From positions 1-64,000 of the forward strand of contig NZ_JAAAMJ010000006.1 of assembly GCF_010500835.1 (NCBI RefSeq): a stretch of 64,000 nucleotides of DNA, given 5' to 3'. Each line of letters begins with the position of its first letter. Position 1 is the first letter of the stretch. The notes below the pieces were generated by a model. The model ran no database searches and was not told the origin of the DNA. It saw nothing but the letters and a program-made list of their open reading frames with translations. Origin of the DNA: Aurantimonas aggregata. GTDB lineage: Bacteria; Pseudomonadota; Alphaproteobacteria; Rhizobiales; Rhizobiaceae. The position numbers were made by a program, and so were the translations under genes. Shown in pieces: positions 32,307-39,278 of this stretch.

Positions 32307-32684
32307 TCAAGGCTCCTGAAAAAGAGACGCTTGATCAGGGCGCGAGCCCGCCGCGCCTCGGCGGCCAGCGCGGCGCCGACGGATCGTCTCAAGCTCATTC
32401 TCGATCTCGCTCGTTTGGCTGTTGATGCGGGCCGTGTGGGCGTCGAGCGCCTCGACAGCGAGCCGCAGGAGCCGGGCGTATTTCCCCGACACGTCGGTCA
32501 TTTCGCGTGCCCGCTTGTGCAGCCGTAGGAAGTAGCTGGCCGGCACGCCGGTCTTGCGATTGAGGCGGTTGCGCACCGCCTCGTCTGTGTCGCCGGGACC
32601 GCGATACTCCTCGCGGTGCAACCGCGCCGCAAAGGCGCGCGCCTCCGCGACGGCGGGTTCCAGCCCGTCGAAGGTCAGGCTCAC
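32307..32684 (-). CDS. Helical early phage protein, unknown
   Basis: 125 residues from GTG 32684, which overlaps the Cro-like stop; ATG 32738 is an alternative but would overlap that gene by 58 bp. A middle helix pair (ASYFLRLHKRAREMTDVSGK) and a long C-terminal helix with Arg-rich end are seen. It is the second gene of the leftward operon, so it could be a regulator. Function is not recognised. Confidence 0.55.
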   Translation of the reverse strand: MSLTFDGLEPAVAEARAFAARLHREEYRGPGDTDEAVRNRLNRKTGVPASYFLRLHKRAREMTDVSGKYARLLRLAVEALDAHTARINSQTSEIENELETIRRRRAGRRGAAGSRPDQASLFQEP

Positions 32685-32989
32685 GGGATGATCTCCGGAT
32701 GTTTTTCGGCCGGATGCGGCCGCACTTCGGTCAGACATGGTCGACCCCTCCTGTCAGTTTGGGACATGGAAGGAGAGGCGCTGCTATGATGTTCGACAGC
32801 AGGGGACGGGTAGAAGTCGGAAGCAGATACCCGTCCGCATGTCGCATGAATGATCCGCCCCATGATGAGAGGCCGCGGAATGCGTTCGCCGCGCACATAT
32901 CGACCGACCGTGCCCTGGGGGACGCCGATCCGCTGGGCGAAGGCGCTCTGGGTTTCGTTGGTCTCGGAGAGAAAATCATCAAGCGTCAT
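32681..32989 (-). CDS. Cro-like HTH protein
   Basis: 102 residues from ATG 32989; a GTG at 33019 is in frame but overlaps an operator half. SETNETQSAFAQRIGVPQGT is a classic helix-turn-helix of the Cro/YdaS type, followed by VGRYVRGERIPRP. The C-terminus is short and basic. It starts the leftward early operon, head to head with CI, and would act as the antagonist of the repressor. Confidence 0.75.
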   Translation of the reverse strand: MTLDDFLSETNETQSAFAQRIGVPQGTVGRYVRGERIPRPLIMGRIIHATCGRVSASDFYPSPAVEHHSSASPSMSQTDRRGRPCLTEVRPHPAEKHPEIIP

Positions 32990-33003
32990 GCGCTCGAAGA
33001 AAG

Positions 33004-33062
33004 TCCAAAATGGTTTCACAAGTCAAGAGGAAAAATCCATTTCGGTGTTAGACCGAAACGGA
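33004..33062 (-). promoter_or_regulatory. Leftward early promoter and CI/Cro operators
   Basis: On the minus strand a -35-like TTGACT (33026-33021) is followed, after 6 nt, by the operator half ACCATTTTGGA (33014-33004), which lies between -35 and -10. A second site, 33036-33062, is a near-perfect inverted repeat of TCCATTTCGGT and ACCGAAACGGA with a 5-nt spacer. The same half-sites recur behind cI. No good -10 is visible. Confidence 0.6.
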
Positions 33063-33083
33063 CTATCCAGCTACGCCGAAGGG

Positions 33084-33644
33084 ATGAGCAACCTTCGCCA
33101 CTACCGACTACAGGCTGGGATGAGTCAGGCGCGCCTGGCCGAACTCGCCAAGACCAGCCAGCCTCAGATCAACAAGCTGGAGATCGGGGACCGCAAGCTG
33201 ACCCGCGAATGGGCCGAGCGTCTGGCGCCCCACATCAACGCGACCGCGCAAGAACTGCTGTTCGGGGAGCTTCACCGTACCTATGCGCCGATCGTCGGCT
33301 ACGTCGGCGCGGGGCAGGCGGTCTATTCGGGGGCGGCACCCGAGAACGAGCGGGTCGAGGTTCCGCCCAGCGCGCGGGGCCCGGTCGAAGTGGTCGTGGT
33401 GCGCGGCGATTCGATGTACCCGGTCTATCGCGACGGCGACCGGATCATTTTCGAAGGCATCAGCCGTTCGGTCGAGGAGCTGATCAATCGCGAGTGCATC
33501 GTCGAGCTGGCGGATGGCCGCAAGTTGATCAAGACCATTCGTCGGACCCGTGATGGCCTTGCGCTGGAGAGCTTCAACGCGCCTCTGATCGCCGATCCCA
33601 TCATAAGCGCCGCGTGGCTCGTGCGTTGGGTTGAGCGTCGATAA
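33084..33644 (+). CDS. CI-type repressor with S24 peptidase domain
   Basis: 186 residues from ATG 33084; longer frames exist but would begin inside the operators. Residues 1-60 form an XRE helix-turn-helix (AGMSQARLAELAKTSQPQIN). The C-terminal half is a LexA/S24 domain: likely self-cleavage at Ala-Gly 76/77 (GYVGAGQAV), nucleophile Ser110 in RGDSMYP and Lys150 in GRKLIKTI. SOS-induced self-cleavage would release lysogeny. It is divergent from the Cro-like gene and flanked on both sides by promoter/operators. The translation start has only a weak, close binding site. Confidence 0.88.
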   Translation: MSNLRHYRLQAGMSQARLAELAKTSQPQINKLEIGDRKLTREWAERLAPHINATAQELLFGELHRTYAPIVGYVGAGQAVYSGAAPENERVEVPPSARGPVEVVVVRGDSMYPVYRDGDRIIFEGISRSVEELINRECIVELADGRKLIKTIRRTRDGLALESFNAPLIADPIISAAWLVRWVERR

Positions 33645-33679
33645 TCCATTTCGGTATTGACAGATTAAACCATTTTGGA
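33645..33679 (+). promoter_or_regulatory. Rightward promoter and operator behind cI
   Basis: Directly after the cI stop come TCCATTTCGGT (33645-33655), TTGACA (33657-33662) and ACCATTTTGGA (33669-33679). TTGACA to the operator half is 6 nt, exactly as in the leftward promoter, and the 35-bp block matches that promoter closely. It probably drives the 33.7-36.0 kb operon under CI control. A clear -10 is not visible. Confidence 0.6.
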
Positions 33680-33713
33680 TTTTCTGCCTTCGTTCTCAAT
33701 AACGGAGGCTTCC

Positions 33714-34028
33714 ATGTCCATTGCCTACACGACCGGCGGCAACCCGCCACCGGACATCCTGCTGAACGACACCCAGAAGCAGGCCCTTGATCGGCTTTGC
33801 CGTAACCGCTACCGGCGCGGCCGCAATCGCTGGGAAACGCCTGGCGACCAGGACATCAGTTTCGACGTCGCCGCGCTGCTGAAGCAGAAGAACCTTGCCG
33901 TCATTCGGCACGGCTCCGGACGCGACCGGATTGAAGCGACCGGGCTCGGCCTCGAGATCCGGCAGATGATCCGCCGCAAGCGTGGCGAACGCCGCCTGAA
34001 GCAGCGGGAGCGCTCCAATGCGGAGTGA
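33714..34028 (+). CDS. Small basic phage protein, unknown
   Basis: 104 residues from ATG 33714 with GGAGG 6 bp upstream. It is basic and soluble, with Arg-rich ends (CRNRYRRGRNRWETPGDQDI, MIRRKRGERRLKQRE) and a middle winged-helix-like segment (FDVAALLKQKNLAVIRHGSG). First gene of the CI-flanking rightward operon. A DNA-binding role is plausible; no family is recognised. Confidence 0.65.
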   Translation: MSIAYTTGGNPPPDILLNDTQKQALDRLCRNRYRRGRNRWETPGDQDISFDVAALLKQKNLAVIRHGSGRDRIEATGLGLEIRQMIRRKRGERRLKQRERSNAE

Positions 34029-34212
34029 CCGGCGGGATCCGCTGCAGCAGTTCCTGCTCGGCTGCGGCCTCGCGATTGGAATGACGGCGACCTTCGGGCC
34101 ACCGATCACCTGGGCGCTGCAGCGCGCCGAGGCGAGCATCGAGCGCGAGAACGTGCGCAACCAGGAGAACTTCGTGGGCTTCCGCACCGCCGCCGGGGAG
34201 CAACTGCGATGA
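34018..34212 (+). CDS. Small membrane protein, unknown
   Basis: 64 residues from ATG 34018, overlapping the preceding gene and the next start. A basic N-terminus is followed by one membrane helix (LLGCGLAIGMTATFGPPITW) and a polar helical tail. No family is recognised; a superinfection-exclusion or holin-like role is only a guess. Confidence 0.55.
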   Translation: MRSDRRDPLQQFLLGCGLAIGMTATFGPPITWALQRAEASIERENVRNQENFVGFRTAAGEQLR

Positions 34213-34601
34213 GCGCGCCAGCACTTAATAAATGTCCGGACATTCCTGCACTTAACAAATGCCCGGACATTTCTCGTCCGTCGATCGCCGAAAAGTTCCT
34301 CGGCGTCGACGAGCTGGCCGAAGCGCTCGGCATCTCGGTCGAGCGGTTGAAGGCGTCGGCCTGGCGCATGCATGCCAAGGCGGGCTTCCCGCCGCGGCTG
34401 CCCGGTTGCGGCTGGCGCTGGTCGCGACGTGCGGTCGAGGTCTGGATCGACGCGACCGGGGTTCCCGCCAGCGACGAGCAGCGCGAAGAGCTTACGGGCG
34501 GGGCAGACAACTCGGCCCTCCGGCCGAACGCCGCTCCAATGCTGCGCCTCGTCGACGGACAGCGCGCCTCGCTCGAGGCGCGCTATGGTGGCCGCACGTG
34601 A
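34209..34601 (+). CDS. Excisionase-like HTH protein
   Basis: 130 residues from ATG 34209 (ATGA overlap). The N-terminus holds a duplicated 9-residue unit, ALNKCPDIP then ALNKCPDIS. From residue 25 comes a MerR/excisionase-like winged helix: EKFLGVDELAEALGISVERL, then AKAGFPPRLPGCGW. Located two genes before the integrase, so recombination directionality is the likely role. The underlying 27-bp DNA repeat is listed separately. Confidence 0.65.
   Translation: MSAPALNKCPDIPALNKCPDISRPSIAEKFLGVDELAEALGISVERLKASAWRMHAKAGFPPRLPGCGWRWSRRAVEVWIDATGVPASDEQREELTGGADNSALRPNAAPMLRLVDGQRASLEARYGGRT
34221..34274. repeat. Tandem 27-bp repeat with palindromic cores
   Basis: Two units, 34221-34247 and 34248-34274, differ at 3 of 27 positions and keep the reading frame. 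Each holds a palindrome: AATGTCCGGACATT (34231-34244, perfect) and AATGCCCGGACATT (34258-34271). The repeat lies inside the start of the excisionase-like gene, so its product or another regulator may bind here. Coding sequence alone would not need such symmetry. Confidence 0.65.
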
Positions 34602-34708
34602 CGGTCGCCGACTATGCCGCTCGGCTCCTGGCCGAGCGGCTTGCCGTCCTCGAGCGGCTGATCGAAGCTGCCGAGGCGGCGCTGCCGAAGAAGGAGACAA
34701 GCCGGTGA
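34598..34708 (+). CDS. 36-residue helical peptide
   Basis: GTG 34598 overlaps the excisionase-like stop (GTGA) and the TGA at 34706-34708 overlaps the integrase GTG start. The peptide is one amphipathic helix, VADYAARLLAERLAVLERLI, with a Lys-rich end. Overlaps on both sides favour a real gene, or at least coupled translation to the integrase. Confidence 0.4.
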   Translation: MTVADYAARLLAERLAVLERLIEAAEAALPKKETSR

Positions 34709-35967
34709 GCAAGCCCCCGAAGATCCCGCTCGTCGCCTGGCGCGACGGGCGCCCGCGCTTCGTGCCGGGCGCCGCCCTTCGCGCGCTCGGCTATAAGGGC
34801 GAGGATCTCCGGCACGGTGACGGCACCTGGTACAGTGTCGGTGAGGCGACCGACTGGTCGCTGGAACGCGCGGCCGAGATCCAGCGCCGGCGCGTGGCAG
34901 ATCTCACCGCCGCCAACCGCCGGCGGCCGAAGGGCGCGAGGCCCCTGCGCCAGGCGCCGGTGGTCTATTCCTTCGCGCGCCTGTTCGAGGACTGGCAGCG
35001 CAGCCCGCGTTGGGGCGAGGCGACCGCCGTCGGCAAGCGCGACGTCAAGGCCTATGCGCTCAACACCCGCAACAACTATCGCCAGGCGATGAAGACCTTC
35101 GAGAAGCACGATCCGGAGTTCTATCACGCGGCCGTCGCCGTGCTGACGCCGCAGCTCGCCTTCGGCCTGTTCGAGGATCTCTGGGAACAGCGCGGCCTGT
35201 CGTCGGCGCGCGCCGTCATGGCGACGCTCTCGGCCGCGATCTCCTGGGGCCGCCGGCGCGGGCGTGTCACGCTCGCCGGCAATCCCTGCATCGGCCTCGG
35301 CTTGACCACGCCGGAGCCGCGTGTGCGCTTCGGCACGCGCGAGGAGATCGCCGCCCTGGTCGCGACGGCCGACGCTCTGGGGCGCCCGGAGATCGGCGAC
35401 ATGGTGATGCTGGGGGTCTGGACCGGGCAGCGCCAGAACGATCGCCTTGCCCTCGTCGCGCACAAGACCGAGCTCGCCCGCGGCCGCCGCGTCTTCCGAC
35501 AGAAGAAGACCGGCGCGATCGTCGAGATCTTCGAGGCGCCGGAGCTCAAGCGCCGCCTCGTCGCCAGCCGCAAGCGCCGCGAGGTCGCCGGTATCGTCGA
35601 TCCGCAGATCGTCCTCGACGAGCGCCAGTGGCGCCCGTTCAAGGCGCACCACTACCGCCACACCTTCGGCGAGATCCGCGATCAGGCGGCCGCCGGCATC
35701 AAGCGCGAGGGATCCGACGAATGGCGCCTGGCGCCGTGCCCCTCACTCGCAGACTTTCACGATCAGGATCTGCGCGACACGGCCGTCACCTGGATGGGCT
35801 TCGCCGGCGCGACGATCGCGCAGATCTGTTCCGTCACCGGCCACTCGGCGCAGTCCGCCCACACCATCCTCAAGCACTACCTGGCGCAGCACCCCGACAT
35901 GGCCGACACCGCGATCGGCAAGATGGTCGCCTGGTTCGACGAGCCGGACGAGGGCGAGAGCGAGTGA
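34705..35967 (+). CDS. int: Tyrosine recombinase integrase
   Basis: 420 residues from GTG 34705, which overlaps the preceding stop. An N-terminal arm-binding and core-binding region is followed from residue about 200 by the catalytic domain: Arg in WTGQRQNDRLAL near 243, the LRDTAVTWM box near 355, SVTGHSAQSAH near 378 and Tyr392 in KHYLAQH. In the HxxR box the usual first His appears replaced by Asp (DQDLRDT). It points at tRNA-Thr only about 100 bp away, the classic integration arrangement. Confidence 0.88.
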   Translation: MSKPPKIPLVAWRDGRPRFVPGAALRALGYKGEDLRHGDGTWYSVGEATDWSLERAAEIQRRRVADLTAANRRRPKGARPLRQAPVVYSFARLFEDWQRSPRWGEATAVGKRDVKAYALNTRNNYRQAMKTFEKHDPEFYHAAVAVLTPQLAFGLFEDLWEQRGLSSARAVMATLSAAISWGRRRGRVTLAGNPCIGLGLTTPEPRVRFGTREEIAALVATADALGRPEIGDMVMLGVWTGQRQNDRLALVAHKTELARGRRVFRQKKTGAIVEIFEAPELKRRLVASRKRREVAGIVDPQIVLDERQWRPFKAHHYRHTFGEIRDQAAAGIKREGSDEWRLAPCPSLADFHDQDLRDTAVTWMGFAGATIAQICSVTGHSAQSAHTILKHYLAQHPDMADTAIGKMVAWFDEPDEGESE

Positions 35968-35987
35968 AAGAGAACGCCATGAGAACC

Positions 35988-36023
35988 CCGTGAGACGGGT
36001 TCAAGTCTCACGGCGTCTCACGT
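35988..36023. repeat. Hairpin and repeated GTCTCAC motif after int
   Basis: CCGTGAGAC (35988-35996) is exactly mirrored by GTCTCACGG (36005-36013) with an 8-nt loop, and a further GCGTCTCACGT follows at 36013-36023. No U-run follows. It lies 20 bp past the integrase stop. The last 11-mer is identical to one at 21534-21544. Possible terminator stem or recombinase arm sites. Confidence 0.45.
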
Positions 36024-36069
36024 GTTCCCCGCTTGTTCACGGTCGCCGCTTCTAACTTATTGGAATTGT

Positions 36070-36110
36070 TGGTGCCGCTTGCAGGACTCGAACCTGCGAC
36101 CCCATCATTA
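36070..36110. other. Probable prophage attachment region
   Basis: Tyrosine integrases of this type recombine into the 3' half of tRNA genes and leave a tRNA that still works. The integrase gene lies against that half (T-arm and acceptor, minus strand). The matching copy expected at the far prophage end is not in this window, so the core length is unknown. Confidence 0.5.
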
Positions 36111-36145
36111 CGAATGATGTGCTCTACCACCTGAGCTAAAGCGGC
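36070..36145 (-). tRNA. tRNA-Thr (CGU)
   Basis: Read on the minus strand, the gene begins GCCGCTTTAGCTCAG and ends AAGCGGC-A-CCA, with a 7-bp acceptor stem (GCCGCTT with AAGCGGC). The anticodon loop TTCGTAA gives CGU, decoding ACG (threonine). The T-arm reads GCAGGTTCGAGTCCTGC. CCA is encoded. All arms pair as expected, so the tRNA is intact despite the adjacent prophage. Confidence 0.95.
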
Positions 36146-36361
36146 CCGCGCATGGCTCTCGCCCGCGAACCGGGCTCTGATAGCCGCAATCGGCGCCGGG
36201 TTCAAGCGGCAATGGGGGTCGCGGGCCGGCCAATGTGGTGAGCCGGCGGCAGGGGAGGCGGGCAAACCGGAGAGGGCATCGAATATTCCAGCCAGTCCGC
36301 TATGACCCTGCGACCGCCGTGCGACTTGCGCCGCGTCGCCACAAGCCCGATCTTCTCCCCG

Positions 36362-37168
36362 ATGTCCGACCTGTTCCCGCCCGTTCCCACCACGCTCTCG
36401 CTGTTCGACGATCGGCCGCCGCCGGTCGTCCGTGTCATCGATACCGAGACAGCCGGCCAGAAGCTGTCGGAGGATGCGGTGATCGAGATCGGCTCGGTGG
36501 ACATCGATCTCGCCAGCGGCGCGATCGTCAACCCGATGCGCAGCTTCTGCGACCCGGGCGGCGCGGTGATCAATCCGCATGCCCGCCGCGTCCACCGGAT
36601 CACCGACGCCATGCTCGACGGCGCGCCACCTTTTGCCGAGGCGCTGAAATCCTTCGCCGGGGCGCCCATCTATGCCGCACAGCGCGCCGAGTTCGACCGC
36701 TCCCGGCTGCGCCTGACCGGCCGCTGGTTGTGCACCCACAAGCTGGCGCTGCGGGCGTTTCCGACGCTGCCGGCGCACGGGTTGCAGAGCCTGATCAAAT
36801 ACGTGCCGCTCGGGCTTTCGCCGGTGGCGCCGCTGCTGGCGGGCGAGCACCCGCATCGCGCGCTCTACGACGCCGCCTGCACCGCCGTGTTGCTGGCCGC
36901 CATCACGGCGAAGCTGCTGCCGCGCTGCGCCGATCTCGCCGATTTCCTCGAGCGGGCCGAAAGGGTCTCGCTCGAGCCGGCGCTGCTCGCACGGTTCCGC
37001 TTTGGCCGCCACAAGGGCGTCGATCTGGCGCGGGTTCCCGACGCCTATCTGGAATGGCTGCTGCGCGAGCCGGGCGTGGATGCCGACACGCTCTTCACCG
37101 CGCGCCACCATCTGCGCCAGCGCGGCATCCGCGGCACCCGCGTCCTGCCGGCCGCCGCGGCCGGGTAG
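36362..37168 (+). CDS. Exonuclease X-like 3'-5' exonuclease
   Basis: 268 residues from ATG 36362; ATG 36302 is an alternative, neither has a strong binding site. DEDD motifs: Exo I VRVIDTETAG, Exo II AQRAEFDRSRL, Exo III HRALYDAACT. The C-terminal segment FGRHKGVDLARVPDAYLEWL is the small domain found at the end of exonuclease X. It would trim DNA or RNA 3' ends in repair. The next gene encodes a DNA ligase in the same direction, 61 bp on, so a repair pair is likely. Confidence 0.8.
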   Translation: MSDLFPPVPTTLSLFDDRPPPVVRVIDTETAGQKLSEDAVIEIGSVDIDLASGAIVNPMRSFCDPGGAVINPHARRVHRITDAMLDGAPPFAEALKSFAGAPIYAAQRAEFDRSRLRLTGRWLCTHKLALRAFPTLPAHGLQSLIKYVPLGLSPVAPLLAGEHPHRALYDAACTAVLLAAITAKLLPRCADLADFLERAERVSLEPALLARFRFGRHKGVDLARVPDAYLEWLLREPGVDADTLFTARHHLRQRGIRGTRVLPAAAAG

Positions 37169-37229
37169 AGCCGGCCGGTGACCGCAGGCCGCGCCGCGCT
37201 ATCTGCGCTGGCGACCTCAATGCCGCCGG

Positions 37230-38900
37230 ATGGACATGCAGCGTTTCGCCGAACTTCTCGACCGACTGGTGCTGACGCCCGCGCGCAACGGCAAGCTGCG
37301 GCTGCTGCGGGATCACTTCGCCGCGGTGCCGGATCCCGAGCGGGGTTATGCGCTGGCGGCGATCACCGGCGGGCTCGACATATCGAGCGTCAAGCCGGCG
37401 ATGCTGCGCGGGCTGATCGCCGAGCGCATGGACGAGGTGCTGTTCGGCTATTCCTACGACTATGTCGGCGATCTCGCCGAGACGATCGCGCTGGTCTGGC
37501 CGGCGCCGCATGACGGCGTCCGCGCCATCGCCGAGCCGCCGACCCTGTCGGAAGTGGTCGGCGCGCTCGATGCGGCGACGCGCCGAGAGGGACCGCTGCT
37601 GATCGAAGCGTGGCTGGACCGCCTCGACTCCTCGGGGCGCTACGCCCTCCTGAAGCTGGTTACTGGCGCGATGCGCATCGGCGTCTCGGCCCGGCTCGCC
37701 AAGCAGGCGCTGGCCGATTTCGGCGGCCAGGACATCGCCGCCATCGAGGAGCTCTGGCACGGGCTCGAGCCGCCTTACGAGCCGCTTTTCGCCTGGCTGG
37801 AGGGCCGTGCCGAGAAGCCAGAATCGGCGGCAGCCTCGCCGTTCCGCCCGGTCATGCTGTCGCATGCGCTGGAAGCGCCGGACTACGGGAGGATTGAGCC
37901 CGGCGTCTATGCGGCGGAATGGAAATGGGACGGCATCCGCGTCCAGGCGACCGCCGAGCGCGGCGTGCGCCGGCTCTATTCGCGCACCGGCGACGACATT
38001 TCCGGCGCCTTTCCGGACCTCGTCGACTTCATGACCTATGACGGCTCGCTCGACGGCGAGCTGCTGGTCGCCCGGCCGGTGGACGCAAAGTCCGGCAAGC
38101 CGAAGGTCGCGGCGCACCCCGAGCCCCCGCGCGACGACATCGTCGTCGGCACGTTTTCCGACCTGCAACAGCGGCTGAACCGCAAGGCGGTCTCCGCCGC
38201 GGTGCTGAAGCGCTATCCGGTGTTCCTGCGCGCCTACGACCTGCTGCAGGCGGGCGGCGAGGATCTGCGCGGCCTTCCCTTCGCCGAGCGGCGCAAGCGG
38301 CTGGAGCTTTTCCTCGTCGGCCTCGTGCCCTCGCGCTTCGACCTCTCGCCGCTGGTGCCGTTCGACCGGTTCGACGACCTCGGGCCGTTGCGCGCCGAGC
38401 CGCCGCATCCGGTCATCGAGGGGCTGATGCTGAAACGCTGGGACTCGGTCTACGTGCCCGGCCGGCCGAAGGGCCCGTGGTTCAAGTGGAAGAAGGACCC
38501 GCGCCTGGTCGATGCCGTGCTGATGTATGCCCAGCGCGGCCATGGCAAGCGCTCGAGCTATTATTCCGACTATACGTTCGGCGTCTGGACCGGGCCGGAG
38601 GACGATCTGGAGCTGGTGCCGGTCGGCAAAGCCTATTTCGGCTTCACCGACGAGGAGCTGAAGCAGCTCGACAAATATGTCCGCGACAACACGGTGGAGC
38701 GCTTCGGCCCCGTCCGCTCGGTCCGGGCCGAGCCCGACCACGGGCTGGTCATCGAGGTGGCGTTCGAAGGACTGGCGCGTTCGACCCGCCACAAATCCGG
38801 CGTCGCGATGCGGTTTCCGCGCGTCTCGCGGCTCAGATGGGACAAGCCGGCCTTCGAGGCCGACCGCCTGGAAACGCTGCAGGCGATGCTGCCGGATTAG
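37230..38900 (+). CDS. ATP-dependent DNA ligase (cisplatin-response type)
   Basis: 556 residues. An N-terminal DNA-binding domain, then the adenylation domain with motif I EWKWDGIRVQA (nucleophile Lys232), then RLYSRTGDDIS, ELLVARP, EGLMLKRWD and WFKWKKDP (motif V). The N-terminal domain and overall length match the family called cisplatin damage response ligase rather than LigD. In related genomes a DEXH helicase and exonuclease usually sit beside it; here only the exonuclease X-like gene does. Confidence 0.85.
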   Translation: MDMQRFAELLDRLVLTPARNGKLRLLRDHFAAVPDPERGYALAAITGGLDISSVKPAMLRGLIAERMDEVLFGYSYDYVGDLAETIALVWPAPHDGVRAIAEPPTLSEVVGALDAATRREGPLLIEAWLDRLDSSGRYALLKLVTGAMRIGVSARLAKQALADFGGQDIAAIEELWHGLEPPYEPLFAWLEGRAEKPESAAASPFRPVMLSHALEAPDYGRIEPGVYAAEWKWDGIRVQATAERGVRRLYSRTGDDISGAFPDLVDFMTYDGSLDGELLVARPVDAKSGKPKVAAHPEPPRDDIVVGTFSDLQQRLNRKAVSAAVLKRYPVFLRAYDLLQAGGEDLRGLPFAERRKRLELFLVGLVPSRFDLSPLVPFDRFDDLGPLRAEPPHPVIEGLMLKRWDSVYVPGRPKGPWFKWKKDPRLVDAVLMYAQRGHGKRSSYYSDYTFGVWTGPEDDLELVPVGKAYFGFTDEELKQLDKYVRDNTVERFGPVRSVRAEPDHGLVIEVAFEGLARSTRHKSGVAMRFPRVSRLRWDKPAFEADRLETLQAMLPD

Positions 38901-38972
38901 CTCGACTTCTTGCGCCGCAGCGCCCGCTCGCCTACCTGCCCGACAGGGGACGCGCAGCACGAGAGGCGGATC

Positions 38973-39245
38973 ATGTCGGAACGGGTCAACAGTTTTCTCG
39001 GAGGATCGCCGCTCAGCGTCGCGATCCGTCTGATCCTTCTTTCCATTGCGGTCGGGCTGATCCTCTCATGGTTTTCCTTCAGCCCCTGGGACGTCATCGA
39101 CTGGTTCGTCGACCTGTTCGACTGGCTGTGGATCACCGTCTTCGGCTCGCTCGACCGGGCGTTCGACTTCTTCCTCCTCGGCGCGGCGATCGTCATCCCG
39201 CTGTTCATCATCTCGCGGCTTTTCAGCATGGGCGGCCGCCGCTGA
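38973..39245 (+). CDS. DUF6460-type inner membrane protein
   Basis: 90 residues from ATG 38973, with GAGAGGCGG upstream. A short polar N-terminus (SERVNSFLGGSPLSVAIRLI) opens into helix 1 (LLSIAVGLILSWFSF), then an aromatic Trp-rich loop (PWDVIDWFVDLFDWLWITVF) and a second helix (LLGAAIVIPLFIISR). The pattern matches a small family found in Hyphomicrobiales. No function is known. Downstream lies the convergent deacetylase-like gene. Confidence 0.7.
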   Translation: MSERVNSFLGGSPLSVAIRLILLSIAVGLILSWFSFSPWDVIDWFVDLFDWLWITVFGSLDRAFDFFLLGAAIVIPLFIISRLFSMGGRR

Positions 39246-39278
39246 GGCGATGGCGCTAAACGCGGGGACTCTCATCGG

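Larger units (their letters stand above)
160..36110. mobile_element. Temperate podovirus-like prophage
   Basis: The segment holds a contiguous phage gene set: terminases, portal, scaffold, capsid, tail tubular proteins, internal virion proteins, tailspike, replication genes, CI/Cro switch, excisionase-like protein and integrase. The right end is placed in tRNA-Thr because the integrase reads toward the 3' half of that gene. The left end is uncertain. No copy of the tRNA 3' sequence is visible in the first 600 bases, so the left attachment site is probably outside the window, although a methyltransferase frame breaks near base 165 and may mark a junction. Virion gene order parallels T7 (genes 8-9-10-11-12-14-15/16-17), but regulation is lambda-like. 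Confidence 0.9.

Noticed and set aside
34220-34275. CRISPR-like direct repeat
   Set aside because: Only two contiguous 27-bp units without spacers, inside a coding region.
37230-38900. LigD of the NHEJ pathway
   Set aside because: There is no Ku gene nearby, no phosphoesterase or primase domain, and the N-terminal domain fits the cisplatin-type ligase.
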